A DNA stretch of 37,460 nt from NCBI GenBank assembly GCA_021775005.1, contig JAJFIK010000017.1, positions 1 through 37,460 of the forward strand, written 5' to 3'. The stretch comes from Rhodospirillales bacterium. GTDB lineage: Bacteria > Pseudomonadota > Alphaproteobacteria > JAJFIK01. Below the pieces are notes generated by a model, which was not told the DNA's origin, ran no database searches, and was given only the letters and a program-made list of their open reading frames with translations. Both the position numbers and the translations under genes were made by a program. Every line of letters starts with the position of its first letter. Position 1 is the first letter of the stretch. This document shows positions 17,036 to 26,048 of the stretch, piece after piece.

Positions 17036-20008
17036 CTAAGCCGCTTTAACGCGGCGCTTGGCCAAAGTCTTTGTTTTGGTTTTCGTCTTAACTTTGGCCT
17101 TTGCCTTCGCTTTGGGACGAGCTTTAGGTTTCGGCGCGGGCTTTCGCTTCGCAGGCGCTTGTCCTTTGAGGAGCGGCTTGAGGTACTGGCCCGTATAAGA
17201 AGCTTTGACGCGCGCCATGTCTTCCGGCGTGCCTGCAGCAACAATCTCACCGCCGCCATCACCGCCTTCAGGACCAAGGTCAATGATCCAGTCGGCGGTC
17301 TTGATGACTTCCAAATTGTGCTCAATGACCACAACCGTATTGCCCTGATCCACCAACTCGTGGAGCACCTCAAGCAGCTTGCGCACATCCTCAAAATGAA
17401 GCCCCGTGGTGGGCTCATCAAGAATATAGAGCGTCTTGCCGGTGGCTTTGCGCGCGAGCTCTTTGGCGAGCTTCACGCGCTGTGCTTCACCGCCCGACAG
17501 GGTCGGGGCCTGCTGGCCCACTTTGATGTAGCCAAGGCCCACGCGCTCCAGTGTTTCAAGCTTGTCTCGCACGGAGGGAACGGCTTTAAAAAACTGCGCG
17601 CCTTCTTCCACATTCATGTCCAGAATGTCAGCGATGGATTTTTCTTTGAAGGTAACTTCCAGGGTTTCGCGGTTGTAGCGCTTGCCCTTGCAGACATCGC
17701 AGGTGACATAGACGTCTGGCAGAAAGTGCATTTCGATCTTGATGACGCCGTCACCTTGGCAGGCCTCGCAGCGGCCGCCTTTGACGTTGAAGGAAAACCG
17801 CCCGGGCTTATATCCCCGCGCGCGCGATTCTGGCAGTTCCGCGAACCATTCCCGAATGGGGGTAAAGGCACCGGTATAGGTGGCCGGGTTTGAACGGGGC
17901 GTGCGCCCGATGGGCGACTGGTCGATGTCGATCACCTTGTCCACAAGCTGCAAGCCCAAAACTTCTTCATGGCTGCCCGGGTGCTGCCGCGCACTCATAA
18001 TCTTGCGCGCCGCTGCCTTGTAAAGCGTCTCAATCGTGAGGGTGGATTTCCCGCCGCCCGACACGCCGGTGACACAGGTAAATGTGCCGACGGGGAAGTC
18101 TGCCGTGACATTTTTGAGATTGTTGGCGCTCGCCCCTTTTACGCGAATGGAGAGGCCATCTGTTGGCGTGCGCCGTGTGGCCGGCACATCGATCTGCCGG
18201 AAGCCAGTAAGATATTGCCCCGTTAGGCTCGCTTGGGTTTGCATGATCTTCTCAGGCGGGCCTTCGGCGATCACCTTGCCGCCGTGAACACCCGCGCCGG
18301 GGCCAATGTCAATCACGTGATCGGCGGTGCGAATGGCTTCCTCATCATGTTCAACCACAATAACCGTGTTGCCCAGGTCGCGCAGGCGCCGCAGGGTTTC
18401 GAGCAAACGCGCATTGTCGCGTTGGTGCAAACCAATGGACGGCTCATCCAGTACATACAAAACTCCAGTCAGCCCCGATCCGATCTGTGAGGCAAGACGA
18501 ATGCGTTGGCTTTCCCCACCCGACAAGGTGCGCGAGCCCCGCGACAGGGTGAGATACTCAAGCCCCACATTGTTGAGGAAATAGAGTCTGTCTTGAATCT
18601 CTTTCAAGATGCGAGCGGCAATCTCGTTCTGTTTCTTGGTCAGCTTCTTAGGCAGCGCCCCAAACCACTCAGCGGCTACTTTGATGGACATCCTGCCGAC
18701 TTCACCGACATGAAGCTTGGCAATTTTTACTGCCAGCGCTTCAGGTTTCAAGCGATGGCCGCCGCAGGATTCGCAATCAGTAATGCCCTGAAACTTTTCC
18801 ATCTCTTCACGAACCCAACTGGAGTCGGTCTCGCGCCAACGTCGCTCCAGATTGGGAATGACCCCCTCAAACGACTTGGTGGTTTCATAGCGGCGCAAGC
18901 CATCATCATAGACGAAGCAAATCTCCTCGCCCTTTGAACCCCACAAAATGACGTCGCGCACTTTCTTGGGCAGCTTGTTCCACGGCTTGGTGAAGGAAGC
19001 TCCATAGTGATCGGTGATCGCCAATAGAGTCTGAGTGTAGTAGGGCGAAGTGGAGCGCGACCAAGGGGCCACAGCGCCATCCTTCAGCGACAGCGCGCCT
19101 TCGGGGATCACCAACTCATCATCAAAGAAGTGCTGCGTGCCAAGGCCATCGCAAGTGGGGCAGGCACCAAACGGATTGTTGAATGAAAACAACCGCGGCT
19201 CAATCTCTTCGATCGTGAACCCCGAAACCGGGCAGGCAAATTTCTCAGAAAATATCAAACGTTCAGGATTGCCGTCTGCATCTTTCTTGTCAGCCAGTTC
19301 CGCAATGGCCAAGCCATCGGCAAGCCGCAGTGCCGTTTCAATGGAATCCGCCAAGCGGGGTTCCAACCCTGCTTTAACCACAAGGCGGTCGACCACCACT
19401 TCAACATCATGTTTGAGTTTCTTGTTCAGCGTTGGCGGGTTGTCGAGATCGTAAAACTCCCCATCGACTTTGATGCGTTGAAAGCCGCGTTTTAGAAGCT
19501 CGCCAAATTCTTTGCGATACTCCCCCTTGCGACCGCGCACGATAGGCGCGAGCAAATAAAGCCGCGTACCACTTTTAAGCGCCTGAACCTTGTCCACCAT
19601 CATGCTGACAGTCTGCGCTTCAATGGGCAGACCCGTGGCGGGAGAATAGGGGACACCGACCCGCGCCCACAAAAGACGCATGTAGTCATAGATCTCCGTC
19701 ACCGTGCCTACGGTGGAACGCGGATTACGCGAGGTGGTTTTCTGCTCAATGGAAATGGCCGGCGAAAGCCCGTCGATGTGATCCACATCGGGCTTTTGCA
19801 TGAGCTGCAGGAATTGCCGCGCGTAGGCCGAGAGGCTTTCCACATAGCGCCGCTGGCCCTCCGCATAGACCGTATCAAAAGCCAGCGAAGACTTGCCCGA
19901 GCCAGACAGCCCGGTGATCACCACCAGCGAATCCCGCGGGAATTCGACGGTAATGTCTTGAAGATTATGTTCGCGCGCACCAACGACACGAATCGATTTC
20001 TGGCTCAT
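17036..20008 (-). CDS. uvrA: Excinuclease ABC subunit UvrA
   Basis: DNA-damage recognition ATPase of nucleotide excision repair, 990 residues. The first Walker A is GLSGSGKS (33-40), followed by [25 protein letters not shown]. The second is GVSGGGKST near residue 650. ABC signatures [12 protein letters not shown] and [15 protein letters not shown], both Walker B DEP motifs, and the C-terminal zinc module CEACQGDG...CDVCKGKRY are present. The first zinc module reads CPVSG in place of CPxCG, a variant I associate with alphaproteobacteria. The last ~37 residues form an unusual Lys/Ala/Pro/Arg/Thr-rich tail. A LexA box lies 80 bases upstream, indicating SOS induction. Confidence 0.98.
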   Translation of the reverse strand: MSQKSIRVVGAREHNLQDITVEFPRDSLVVITGLSGSGKSSLAFDTVYAEGQRRYVESLSAYARQFLQLMQKPDVDHIDGLSPAISIEQKTTSRNPRSTVGTVTEIYDYMRLLWARVGVPYSPATGLPIEAQTVSMMVDKVQALKSGTRLYLLAPIVRGRKGEYRKEFGELLKRGFQRIKVDGEFYDLDNPPTLNKKLKHDVEVVVDRLVVKAGLEPRLADSIETALRLADGLAIAELADKKDADGNPERLIFSEKFACPVSGFTIEEIEPRLFSFNNPFGACPTCDGLGTQHFFDDELVIPEGALSLKDGAVAPWSRSTSPYYTQTLLAITDHYGASFTKPWNKLPKKVRDVILWGSKGEEICFVYDDGLRRYETTKSFEGVIPNLERRWRETDSSWVREEMEKFQGITDCESCGGHRLKPEALAVKIAKLHVGEVGRMSIKVAAEWFGALPKKLTKKQNEIAARILKEIQDRLYFLNNVGLEYLTLSRGSRTLSGGESQRIRLASQIGSGLTGVLYVLDEPSIGLHQRDNARLLETLRRLRDLGNTVIVVEHDEEAIRTADHVIDIGPGAGVHGGKVIAEGPPEKIMQTQASLTGQYLTGFRQIDVPATRRTPTDGLSIRVKGASANNLKNVTADFPVGTFTCVTGVSGGGKSTLTIETLYKAAARKIMSARQHPGSHEEVLGLQLVDKVIDIDQSPIGRTPRSNPATYTGAFTPIREWFAELPESRARGYKPGRFSFNVKGGRCEACQGDGVIKIEMHFLPDVYVTCDVCKGKRYNRETLEVTFKEKSIADILDMNVEEGAQFFKAVPSVRDKLETLERVGLGYIKVGQQAPTLSGGEAQRVKLAKELARKATGKTLYILDEPTTGLHFEDVRKLLEVLHELVDQGNTVVVIEHNLEVIKTADWIIDLGPEGGDGGGEIVAAGTPEDMARVKASYTGQYLKPLLKGQAPAKRKPAPKPKARPKAKAKAKVKTKTKTKTLAKRRVKAA

Positions 20009-20087
20009 ACGCTTTGCCTACAGGTCGAATTGGGGGTTTCAGCCGGTTGATGAGCAACATAGAGCCCGGAGTCGCAATTGACAGCAA

Positions 20088-20102
20088 GAACAAAATATGA
20101 AC
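20088..20102 (-). promoter_or_regulatory. LexA (SOS) box, alphaproteobacterial type
   Basis: GAACAAAATATGAAC on the plus strand, read on the minus strand as GTTC-N7-GTTC. This is an exact match to the direct-repeat operator known for alphaproteobacterial LexA. It sits in the 117-base divergent region between uvrA (80 bases from its start) and the GST gene (24 bases from its start). It can therefore control uvrA and possibly the rightward GST-ssb transcript. A TTGACA hexamer (20078-20083) overlaps its left flank and could be the -35 of a rightward promoter, though no good -10 follows. Confidence 0.8.
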
Positions 20103-20125
20103 ATTAGCAGTTGGGAGGAAGCAGC

Positions 20126-20752
20126 ATGACCTATGCGCTTTATGCTAGGAAAGGCTGGGGCTCGGCGATCACCGAGGCCGCGCTCACCTGTGCAGAAGTG
20201 GACTTCGAACTTCTGGGCGCACGAGGCGATCCGAGCAAGGGCTTTCCGCCACTTAAAGAGGCCAATCCCCTTGGCCAGTGGCCGACACTCCTTTGCGCCG
20301 ACGGAACGGTGATGACCGAGACTGCCGCGATTTTGTTCCATCTGGATGATGTGGCGCCCAAGGCGGGTCTCGTCCCGCCCAAGCGTGCGCGAGAGAGACG
20401 AGCATTTCTGCGTTGGCTACAAGTGATCGTGGGGGCGATCTATCCCACTTTCACCTATGCGGATTATCCGGGGCGCTATGTCTCGGCCAAGGTCGCGCAA
20501 AAAGAACTTGTGGATAACATCGCCCAGCGGCGTAAGACCATTTGGATTCAAATCGAAGGTGAGTTACAGCCTAGTCCATGGTTTTTGGGCGCTCGATTCT
20601 CAGGGCTTGATATTTATGCCGCCGTCATGACCCGTTGGGGTCCGCGGCGAAAATGGTTCGCGGCTCATTGTCCAAAACTGATGTCGGTAGCAAAACAGGC
20701 GGATGCCATTCCGGCGCTCGTGCCCATATGGAAGCGAAATTTCGGAAGGTGA
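20126..20752 (+). CDS. Glutathione S-transferase family protein
   Basis: 208 residues. The N-terminal thioredoxin-like half has YALYARKGWGSAITEAAL, NPLGQWPTL with the cis-Pro, and MTETAAILFHLDD, which is the gamma-Glu-binding TE/SA position. An all-helical C-terminal half follows. The start is fixed by GGGAGGA six bases before ATG 20126; the TTG at 20111 overlaps that site. The substrate cannot be told. It sits between uvrA and ssb, which are usually direct neighbours in alphaproteobacteria, and its leader contains the LexA box, so SOS induction is conceivable. Confidence 0.87.
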   Translation: MTYALYARKGWGSAITEAALTCAEVDFELLGARGDPSKGFPPLKEANPLGQWPTLLCADGTVMTETAAILFHLDDVAPKAGLVPPKRARERRAFLRWLQVIVGAIYPTFTYADYPGRYVSAKVAQKELVDNIAQRRKTIWIQIEGELQPSPWFLGARFSGLDIYAAVMTRWGPRRKWFAAHCPKLMSVAKQADAIPALVPIWKRNFGR

Positions 20753-20776
20753 GTAAACTCACGGAAGGAGAGAAAA

Positions 20777-21244
20777 ATGGCCGGTAGTGTCAACAAAGTA
20801 ATTTTAATCGGTAATCTGGGGGCAGACCCTGAGATTCGCCACACCCAGGACGGGCGACCCATTGCCAATCTGCGCGTGGCGACTTCAGAAAACTGGCGCG
20901 ACAAAAGCACTGGTGAGCGGCGTGAACGCACCGAATGGCACCGTGTGGTGATCTTCAGCGAGGGGCTGGCAAAGATTGCCGAGCAATACCTCAAGAAGGG
21001 CTCAAAGGTTTATCTCGAAGGCCAGCTGCAGACCCGCAAGTGGCAAGACAATACCGGCAATGATCGTTATTCCACGGAAGTCGTGCTGCAAGGCTTTAAC
21101 TCGACCCTGACCATGCTTGATGGCCGTAGTGACAATGCAGGTGGCGGGGGGGGCGATTACGGCGGCTCGCGCTCTTCAGGCAGCAGCGGCGGCGGCGGTG
21201 GCCAAGATTTCAAGCAAGAACTCGACGACGAAATCCCGTTCTAA
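20777..21244 (+). CDS. ssb: Single-stranded DNA-binding protein
   Basis: 155-residue SSB that coats ssDNA and recruits replication and repair proteins. The OB-fold occupies about residues 1-110 ([17 protein letters not shown], then [19 protein letters not shown]). A Gly/Ser-rich linker follows at about 120-145. The acidic interaction tip DDEIPF ends the protein. A strong GGAAGGAG ribosome site precedes the ATG. It lies 24 bases after the GST gene, and its own stop overlaps the ribosome site of the SDR gene. Confidence 0.98.
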   Translation: MAGSVNKVILIGNLGADPEIRHTQDGRPIANLRVATSENWRDKSTGERRERTEWHRVVIFSEGLAKIAEQYLKKGSKVYLEGQLQTRKWQDNTGNDRYSTEVVLQGFNSTLTMLDGRSDNAGGGGGDYGGSRSSGSSGGGGGQDFKQELDDEIPF

Positions 21245-21256
21245 GGAGCGCATTTC

Positions 21257-22558
21257 ATGCGCCTTCTGATCACCGGCGCTTATGGCTTCCTTGGTGCCCA
21301 TATTGCGAATTATCTAAAGGCCCAGGGCCACGACATTGTCGGGGCCGGGCGTGATGTTGTCTATGGGCGCAAGCGATTTCCGGACTTTGAATGGCTGGCA
21401 TGCGATTTCAATCACGACACCGACATAAGCGACTGGCTGCCGCGCCTTGAAGGCATTGATGCTGTCATCAACTGTGTCGGCATCTTGCAGGGCACTGCGA
21501 GAGACCGCGCAAAGGCGGTCCATGTCGACGCCCCAAAAACCCTGTTCGCGGCGAGCCAAAAAGCAGGCATCAAACGCGTCATTCAAATCTCGGCGCTCGG
21601 CGCGGGCAGTGAGGCCGGCACCATATATGCCAGCAGCAAAGCATCTGGCGACGCAGCGCTGTCAGAGCTTGATCTGGAATGGGTGATCCTGCGCCCGTCA
21701 TTGGTCATTGCCCGTGATGTATTTGGCGGCACAGCGCTGGTCAGAAATCTTGCCGCCATCCCGTTTGTAACGCCGCTCATCGCCGGGGAACAGCGCTTCC
21801 AGCCGGTGCATGTGGATGACCTATCGGAAGTGATCAACCGCTTGCTGGTGCCGGGGGCCTCCTCGAAGGTAACGCTCAACATTGTCGGCCCGGGCGAGAT
21901 GACACTGGCAGAGATCGTCCGCGCTTACCGGACATGGCTACGCTTTCCCAAAACGGCAGAAATTGCGATCCCCCGTGTGCTCGTAAATATTGCCGCGCGA
22001 CTGGGTGACGCTGCAGGGTGGCTCGGCGCGCGTTACGCCTTGCGCACTACGGCCCTTAAACAAATGGACATCCCGATTGTTGCGCCCGTTGAGCCAATGA
22101 TTGAGGCCACAGGAGTTCATCCGCGCACTTTGGAATATGCCCTGCGCGCAGAGCCCGCTGAGCTGCAGGATCGCTGGCACGCGCGCCTTGGTCTTCTCAA
22201 GCCCGTTGCCCGAGCTATTCTTGCCTTGTTCTGGATTGTCAGCGGGTTGGTGCTGCTCGACCCCGTGTCCTTCAGCTATGCCGCTGGTGTTCTTGTCCAA
22301 ATGGGGATGCCAGTTGATTGGGCGGCACCACTGACCACTGCCAGTGGAATTGTTGATGTCATCCTGGGAACATTACTTCTGATGCGATGGCGCGTGCGCG
22401 ATGTGATCCTCGCGCAACTTGCGGTCTCTGCCTTCTACATTGTTGTGCTGAGCATATCACTGCCTGGCCTGTGGCTTGATGCCCTTGGCGTCTTAACGAA
22501 AGTCATTCCCATCATGGTGTTCTCGCTGATGGTGCTGGCCATTGAGGATGATCGCTAG
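21257..22558 (+). CDS. NAD(P)-dependent SDR/epimerase fused to C-terminal DoxX-like membrane domain
   Basis: 433 residues. The N-terminal Rossmann domain (about 1-300) begins MRLLITGAYGFLGAHIA, with GxxGxxG. VINCVGILQG and a YASSKASGD segment correspond to the YxxxK region of atypical/extended SDRs related to complex I NDUFA9. The C-terminal ~120 residues contain four hydrophobic helices typical of a DoxX-like module. A fusion of these two parts is known in proteobacteria, but substrate and role are not established. AAGGAG eight bases upstream fixes the ATG. Its TAG shares one base with the GTG of the next gene. Confidence 0.85.
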   Translation: MRLLITGAYGFLGAHIANYLKAQGHDIVGAGRDVVYGRKRFPDFEWLACDFNHDTDISDWLPRLEGIDAVINCVGILQGTARDRAKAVHVDAPKTLFAASQKAGIKRVIQISALGAGSEAGTIYASSKASGDAALSELDLEWVILRPSLVIARDVFGGTALVRNLAAIPFVTPLIAGEQRFQPVHVDDLSEVINRLLVPGASSKVTLNIVGPGEMTLAEIVRAYRTWLRFPKTAEIAIPRVLVNIAARLGDAAGWLGARYALRTTALKQMDIPIVAPVEPMIEATGVHPRTLEYALRAEPAELQDRWHARLGLLKPVARAILALFWIVSGLVLLDPVSFSYAAGVLVQMGMPVDWAAPLTTASGIVDVILGTLLLMRWRVRDVILAQLAVSAFYIVVLSISLPGLWLDALGVLTKVIPIMVFSLMVLAIEDDR

Positions 22559-23028
22559 TGGATCTTTATTTGACCCTCAGGTTGATCCATATCCTCAGCG
22601 CGGCCGTGCTGCTGGGAACCGGTCTCGGCATAGCCTTCTTCATGTTCATGGCAGAGCGGAGCGGAGACGTGCGCCACATCGCGGTAACAACACGCCATGT
22701 GGTTTTGGCCGACGCCCTTTTTACCGCTGTCGCTGTTGTCGTTCAGCCCATATCAGGTGTCTGGCTCGCAATCATTGTGGGCTACCCACTGATGAGCGGG
22801 TGGTTGCTTGCCACCTATGCGCTCTACGCTGTCGCAGCTGCGGCCTGGTTGCCGGTTGTCTGGATTCAAATGCAGCTGGCGCATATGGCGTCGGACGCCG
22901 CCGCGTCAGATGCTCCTTTGCCGCCGCGCTTTGCACAGCTTTATCGGATATGGTTTTGGCTCGGTTGGCCGGGCTTCATGTCCGTATTGGCCATCTTTGT
23001 TTTGATGGTGTTTAGGACAGCGCTCTAA
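22558..23028 (+). CDS. DUF2269-family integral membrane protein
   Basis: 156 residues with four TM helices (about 4-26, 45-72, 80-104 and 132-152). The pattern LRLIHILSAAVLLGTGLGIAF and the loop around QPISGVWLAIIVGYPL match DUF2269. The GTG start overlaps the SDR-DoxX stop (TAGTG), so the two are translationally coupled and probably work together at the membrane. The function of the family is unknown. The stop codon interleaves with the stop of the convergent LytTR gene. Confidence 0.85.
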   Translation: MDLYLTLRLIHILSAAVLLGTGLGIAFFMFMAERSGDVRHIAVTTRHVVLADALFTAVAVVVQPISGVWLAIIVGYPLMSGWLLATYALYAVAAAAWLPVVWIQMQLAHMASDAAASDAPLPPRFAQLYRIWFWLGWPGFMSVLAIFVLMVFRTAL

Positions 23029-23864
23029 GTAGGGACGCCCACTGTCACGCCATCTCTGTACCTCCGGCTAACAGGGACCTGGACATCGCCGGACAGTTTC
23101 GCCACATAATCACCACTGCCTGTGGGTTCAAGTGCTGCAATTGCTGATCGGCGTACAACATATGACCGGTGGGTACGAACGAAACGCGCTTTGTCCAGCT
23201 CGCTCTCAAGCCTTGAAAGGGTTTGGCGCAATAAGCGCGACGACCCGTCGGCCAAATGTAATTCCACATAATTGCCCGCCGCTTGCGCGTAGTGGATTTC
23301 TTCTGGCGTAACCCAGAAAGTGGAACTGCCACTGCGAAACGAAAGGCGCGCGGGGGCGGGCGCTTCGCGCGCCTCATTACCGTTGGTGGCAAGGGCGGCG
23401 CTATGGGCTTCAATCAAGGCGCTCCACAGAACCACAATGGCAACAATTGTGGCGTAGCTCATTGCGTCCTTGCGAACTTCATAGAGCAGCAGTTCTGCAA
23501 GCGGGCCGGGTGTAAATGCGGCCCCGAACAGCGGATAGATGAGCCAGCGAAGCAGCATCATTCCGCCAATATGAATGGCTGAGAACAAAGCCCCACCGGC
23601 GACCAACAAGCCCAAGAACTGGCTCCAATGGCGCGACATTTTGCGCGCGCCGGCAATCGCCCAGATGACAACGGGAATGAGCAGTAAGATCACAAAGACG
23701 CTGGTGAATTCACCCACATAAACTGGCCAGGCGGCCCGCGTGATGCCTGAGCGAGAGGCCTCCATCATAGTGGAGCTGGCATTGACCAATGCGGAAATCA
23801 GCACAACTGAGATCCAGAATACCAGCACAATGACCCGTTCCCATTTTACCAGCCAGCCCCACAT
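23025..23864 (-). CDS. Membrane-anchored LytTR-type transcriptional regulator
   Basis: 279 residues. Four TM helices cover the first ~165 residues (for example VIVLVFWISVVLISALVNA and FVILLLIPVVIWAIAGA). A LytTR DNA-binding domain follows at about 176-275: EEIHYAQAAGNYVELHLADG, then LLRQTLSRLESEL, then FVRTHRSYVVRRSAI. There is no receiver domain, so it should sense a membrane or envelope signal directly and bind DNA while tethered. It is divergent from the acyltransferase gene, with two CCGTTYATC direct repeats between them that look like LytTR sites, suggesting control of that gene and of itself. Confidence 0.9.
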   Translation of the reverse strand: MWGWLVKWERVIVLVFWISVVLISALVNASSTMMEASRSGITRAAWPVYVGEFTSVFVILLLIPVVIWAIAGARKMSRHWSQFLGLLVAGGALFSAIHIGGMMLLRWLIYPLFGAAFTPGPLAELLLYEVRKDAMSYATIVAIVVLWSALIEAHSAALATNGNEAREAPAPARLSFRSGSSTFWVTPEEIHYAQAAGNYVELHLADGSSRLLRQTLSRLESELDKARFVRTHRSYVVRRSAIAALEPTGSGDYVAKLSGDVQVPVSRRYRDGVTVGVPT

Positions 23865-23914
23865 GCGTCGTCTTTCTCCTCAAAAGCGCCGGGCCGCTCG
23901 CCAGCCTTTGCGCT

Positions 23915-23954
23915 CCGTTCATCCTTAAGCGCCCAAGGGGGCTTGCCGTTTATC
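23915..23954. promoter_or_regulatory. Direct repeats CCGTTYATC, candidate LytTR operator
   Basis: CCGTTCATC (23915-23923) and CCGTTTATC (23946-23954) recur in the same orientation, 31 bases start to start, about three helical turns. They fit the core of LytTR sites, in which a GTT is flanked by A/C and purine-T. They lie in the 190-base gap between the divergent LytTR regulator and the acyltransferase. Assignment is by pattern and position only. Confidence 0.4.
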
Positions 23955-24054
23955 ACTGGCCCTTGCCGCTCAGCCCAAAACTATAGCATTTCTACGCACC
24001 ACACCCGACATCTCATTCAAATCGATGGCAGAACAAAGATGGGGTGCGCCCACC

Positions 24055-25233
24055 ATGACCAATCCAACCATAGCGCAAGATGGGCGCAGATATGACCTCG
24101 ATTGGCTCCGCGTCATCGCTTTTGGCCTGCTGATCTTCTACCACATCGGCATGTTTTACGTGACCTGGGGGTGGCACGTGAAAAGCCAGTATTCGGGCGA
24201 GCTCATTGAGCCGTTGATGCTGCTAACGAACCCCTGGCGTATTTCGCTGTTGTTCCTGGTCTCCGGGGCCGCGTTTCGGTTTGCTACTGACCGGATTACC
24301 CTGGGCACCGTGGCCGGCAAGCGTTCCGTGCGCCTGCTCGTGCCGCTCATCTTCGGCATGTTCGTGATTGTTGTGCCGCAGGTTTATTTCGAGGTTGTCC
24401 AATCAGGCGCGTTCACGGGAAACTACATTGAGTTCTATGGCCATTATCTGACCTTTGATCAAACCCTCAATACGCCCATCCCGACCTGGAACCACCTTTG
24501 GTACATTGTCTATCTGTGGGCCTATTCCATGGTCCTGCTGCCGTTTATTCCACTGCTGCGCCGTGTCAGCGCCCCATCTACCAGTGATGCGAAGTTCCCC
24601 GCCTGGTTGGTGCTGGTTGTGCCAGCACTTCCGCTGGTGGTTTTCCTTGTGCTTTTGCGGCAGAGCTGGCCGGAAACCCATGCGCTTGTTGATGACTGGT
24701 GGAACCACGCGCGCTACTTCTACGTTTTTGTGCTCGGATTTATTATCCCCAAGCAGCAATGGTTTTGGGATGCGGTGCGGCGCTTAACCTGGCCCGCCGT
24801 TGGCCTTGCGCTTGTTAGCTACGCCATCTTCATTGTGCTGCGCCAAAGCGGCGCCTTTGATGGCGTGACGCTATTGCAGGCGACTGCCATTCGCTCAGCC
24901 ATGCAATTCGAAGCGTGGCTCTGGATCGTGGCCATTCTCGGGTTGGGTTACCGCTTCCTCAATGTGCCTAGTCGCGCGCTCAGCTACCTTAATGAGGCGG
25001 TCTACCCGTTCTACATATTGCACCAGACTGTCATTATCGTGCTCGGGATGACGCTGACCACTTACCAGCTTGGACCGACCCGAGAGGCAGGCTTGCTTGT
25101 CGCAGGTACATTCCTGGGCTGTTGGGCGCTTTATGAATTCGCAATCCGGCGCGTCGCAGCCTTGCGGTTTTTGTTCGGGATGCGCATTGGGCAGAGCTTT
25201 AAAGCGCCCACCGCCAATCCGCAGCAGGTCTAG
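24055..25233 (+). CDS. Acyltransferase 3-family membrane protein
   Basis: About 392 residues with roughly ten TM helices. The N-terminus YDLDWLRVIAFGLLIFYHIGMF carries the Arg and His positions typical of acyltransferase-3 proteins (OafA/OpgC relatives), which O-acylate sugars or other envelope molecules. A later WNHLWYIVYLW segment and VYPFYILHQTVII near the end also fit. The acceptor is unknown; OpgC-like succinylation of glucans is one option. ATG 24055 gives the standard short cytosolic lead; ATG 24025 is in frame but lacks a ribosome site. The stop interleaves with that of the convergent channel gene. Confidence 0.87.
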   Translation: MTNPTIAQDGRRYDLDWLRVIAFGLLIFYHIGMFYVTWGWHVKSQYSGELIEPLMLLTNPWRISLLFLVSGAAFRFATDRITLGTVAGKRSVRLLVPLIFGMFVIVVPQVYFEVVQSGAFTGNYIEFYGHYLTFDQTLNTPIPTWNHLWYIVYLWAYSMVLLPFIPLLRRVSAPSTSDAKFPAWLVLVVPALPLVVFLVLLRQSWPETHALVDDWWNHARYFYVFVLGFIIPKQQWFWDAVRRLTWPAVGLALVSYAIFIVLRQSGAFDGVTLLQATAIRSAMQFEAWLWIVAILGLGYRFLNVPSRALSYLNEAVYPFYILHQTVIIVLGMTLTTYQLGPTREAGLLVAGTFLGCWALYEFAIRRVAALRFLFGMRIGQSFKAPTANPQQV

Positions 25234-26048
25234 GTGTCGTCTTTGTCCCGAGCAAAGCGATCCTCAAGGTCATCAAGATCGCGCCCGGTCTCTTTGCGGA
25301 AGCTGTCCAGTTCGGCGCGCAGGGCCTGAATTTCAGCCATCAGATTTTCCTGCATTTGCACCGTTGCCTTGTTCTCAAGCGCTTCGGCCTCCATGGCGTT
25401 GACGATCACCGCCACGAAGAAGTTCAGCACCGTGAGCGCCGTAATGAGAATGTAGATGAGAAAGAATATCCACGCACTGGGGTAAACCGCCATCACCTGG
25501 TCGGCCACATCAGGCCAGCCTTCCAGCGTCATCACTTTGAACAGGGTGAACATGGAGGTCCAAAGATCACCAAAATAATGCGGCACGCCGGTGCCATAGA
25601 GGTTGGTGGCAAGGATAGCTGCTACAAAGACAAACAGCAGCAGCAGCAACGCCACGGCGGCAATCCCGGGAATGGACTTCAGAAGGCCGCTGACCACCGA
25701 GCGCAAGCGGGGGAAGGCGGATATGAGCCTAAGGACCCGAAATACCCGAAACGCTCGCAGAGCCTGGAATCCGCCTGCGGCAGGCACAAAAGAAATCGCC
25801 ACCACCGCAAAATCAAACATGTTCCAGGGATCAGAAAAGAATTTCTCCCGGTAAGCAATCAGACGCAGCGTCAATTCAGCAACGAAAATCCATAGAATGA
25901 AGCCGTCAATGGCCATCAAGATATCGCCATAGGCCAGGCTCGTAGACGGAATCGCGTCCATCGCCAGTACCACCGCATTGATCGCAATGATGACAATGAT
26001 GCCCCAATGAAAGACCGGATGATCAACCACCGCTCGTAATCCGCGCAA
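25230..26048 (-). CDS. Voltage-gated cation channel, NaChBac/BacNav family, with calcium-like filter
   Basis: 272-residue single-domain six-TM ion channel, expected to work as a tetramer. S1 begins near residue 13. S4 shows four arginines spaced by three (98, 101, 104, 107: LRAFRVFRVLR). The pore has FKVM then filter TLEGWPD (174-180), followed by S6 with NFFVAVIVNAM. The C-terminal ~50 residues are a charged neck and coiled coil (ENLMAEIQALRAELDSFRKE). Bacterial sodium channels usually have TLESW; here Gly and a trailing Asp suggest different selectivity. GAGGGGG seven bases upstream supports TTG 26048; TTG 26054 is possible. Physiological role unknown, possibly motility or pH-related. Confidence 0.92.
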   Translation of the reverse strand: MRGLRAVVDHPVFHWGIIVIIAINAVVLAMDAIPSTSLAYGDILMAIDGFILWIFVAELTLRLIAYREKFFSDPWNMFDFAVVAISFVPAAGGFQALRAFRVFRVLRLISAFPRLRSVVSGLLKSIPGIAAVALLLLLFVFVAAILATNLYGTGVPHYFGDLWTSMFTLFKVMTLEGWPDVADQVMAVYPSAWIFFLIYILITALTVLNFFVAVIVNAMEAEALENKATVQMQENLMAEIQALRAELDSFRKETGRDLDDLEDRFARDKDDT

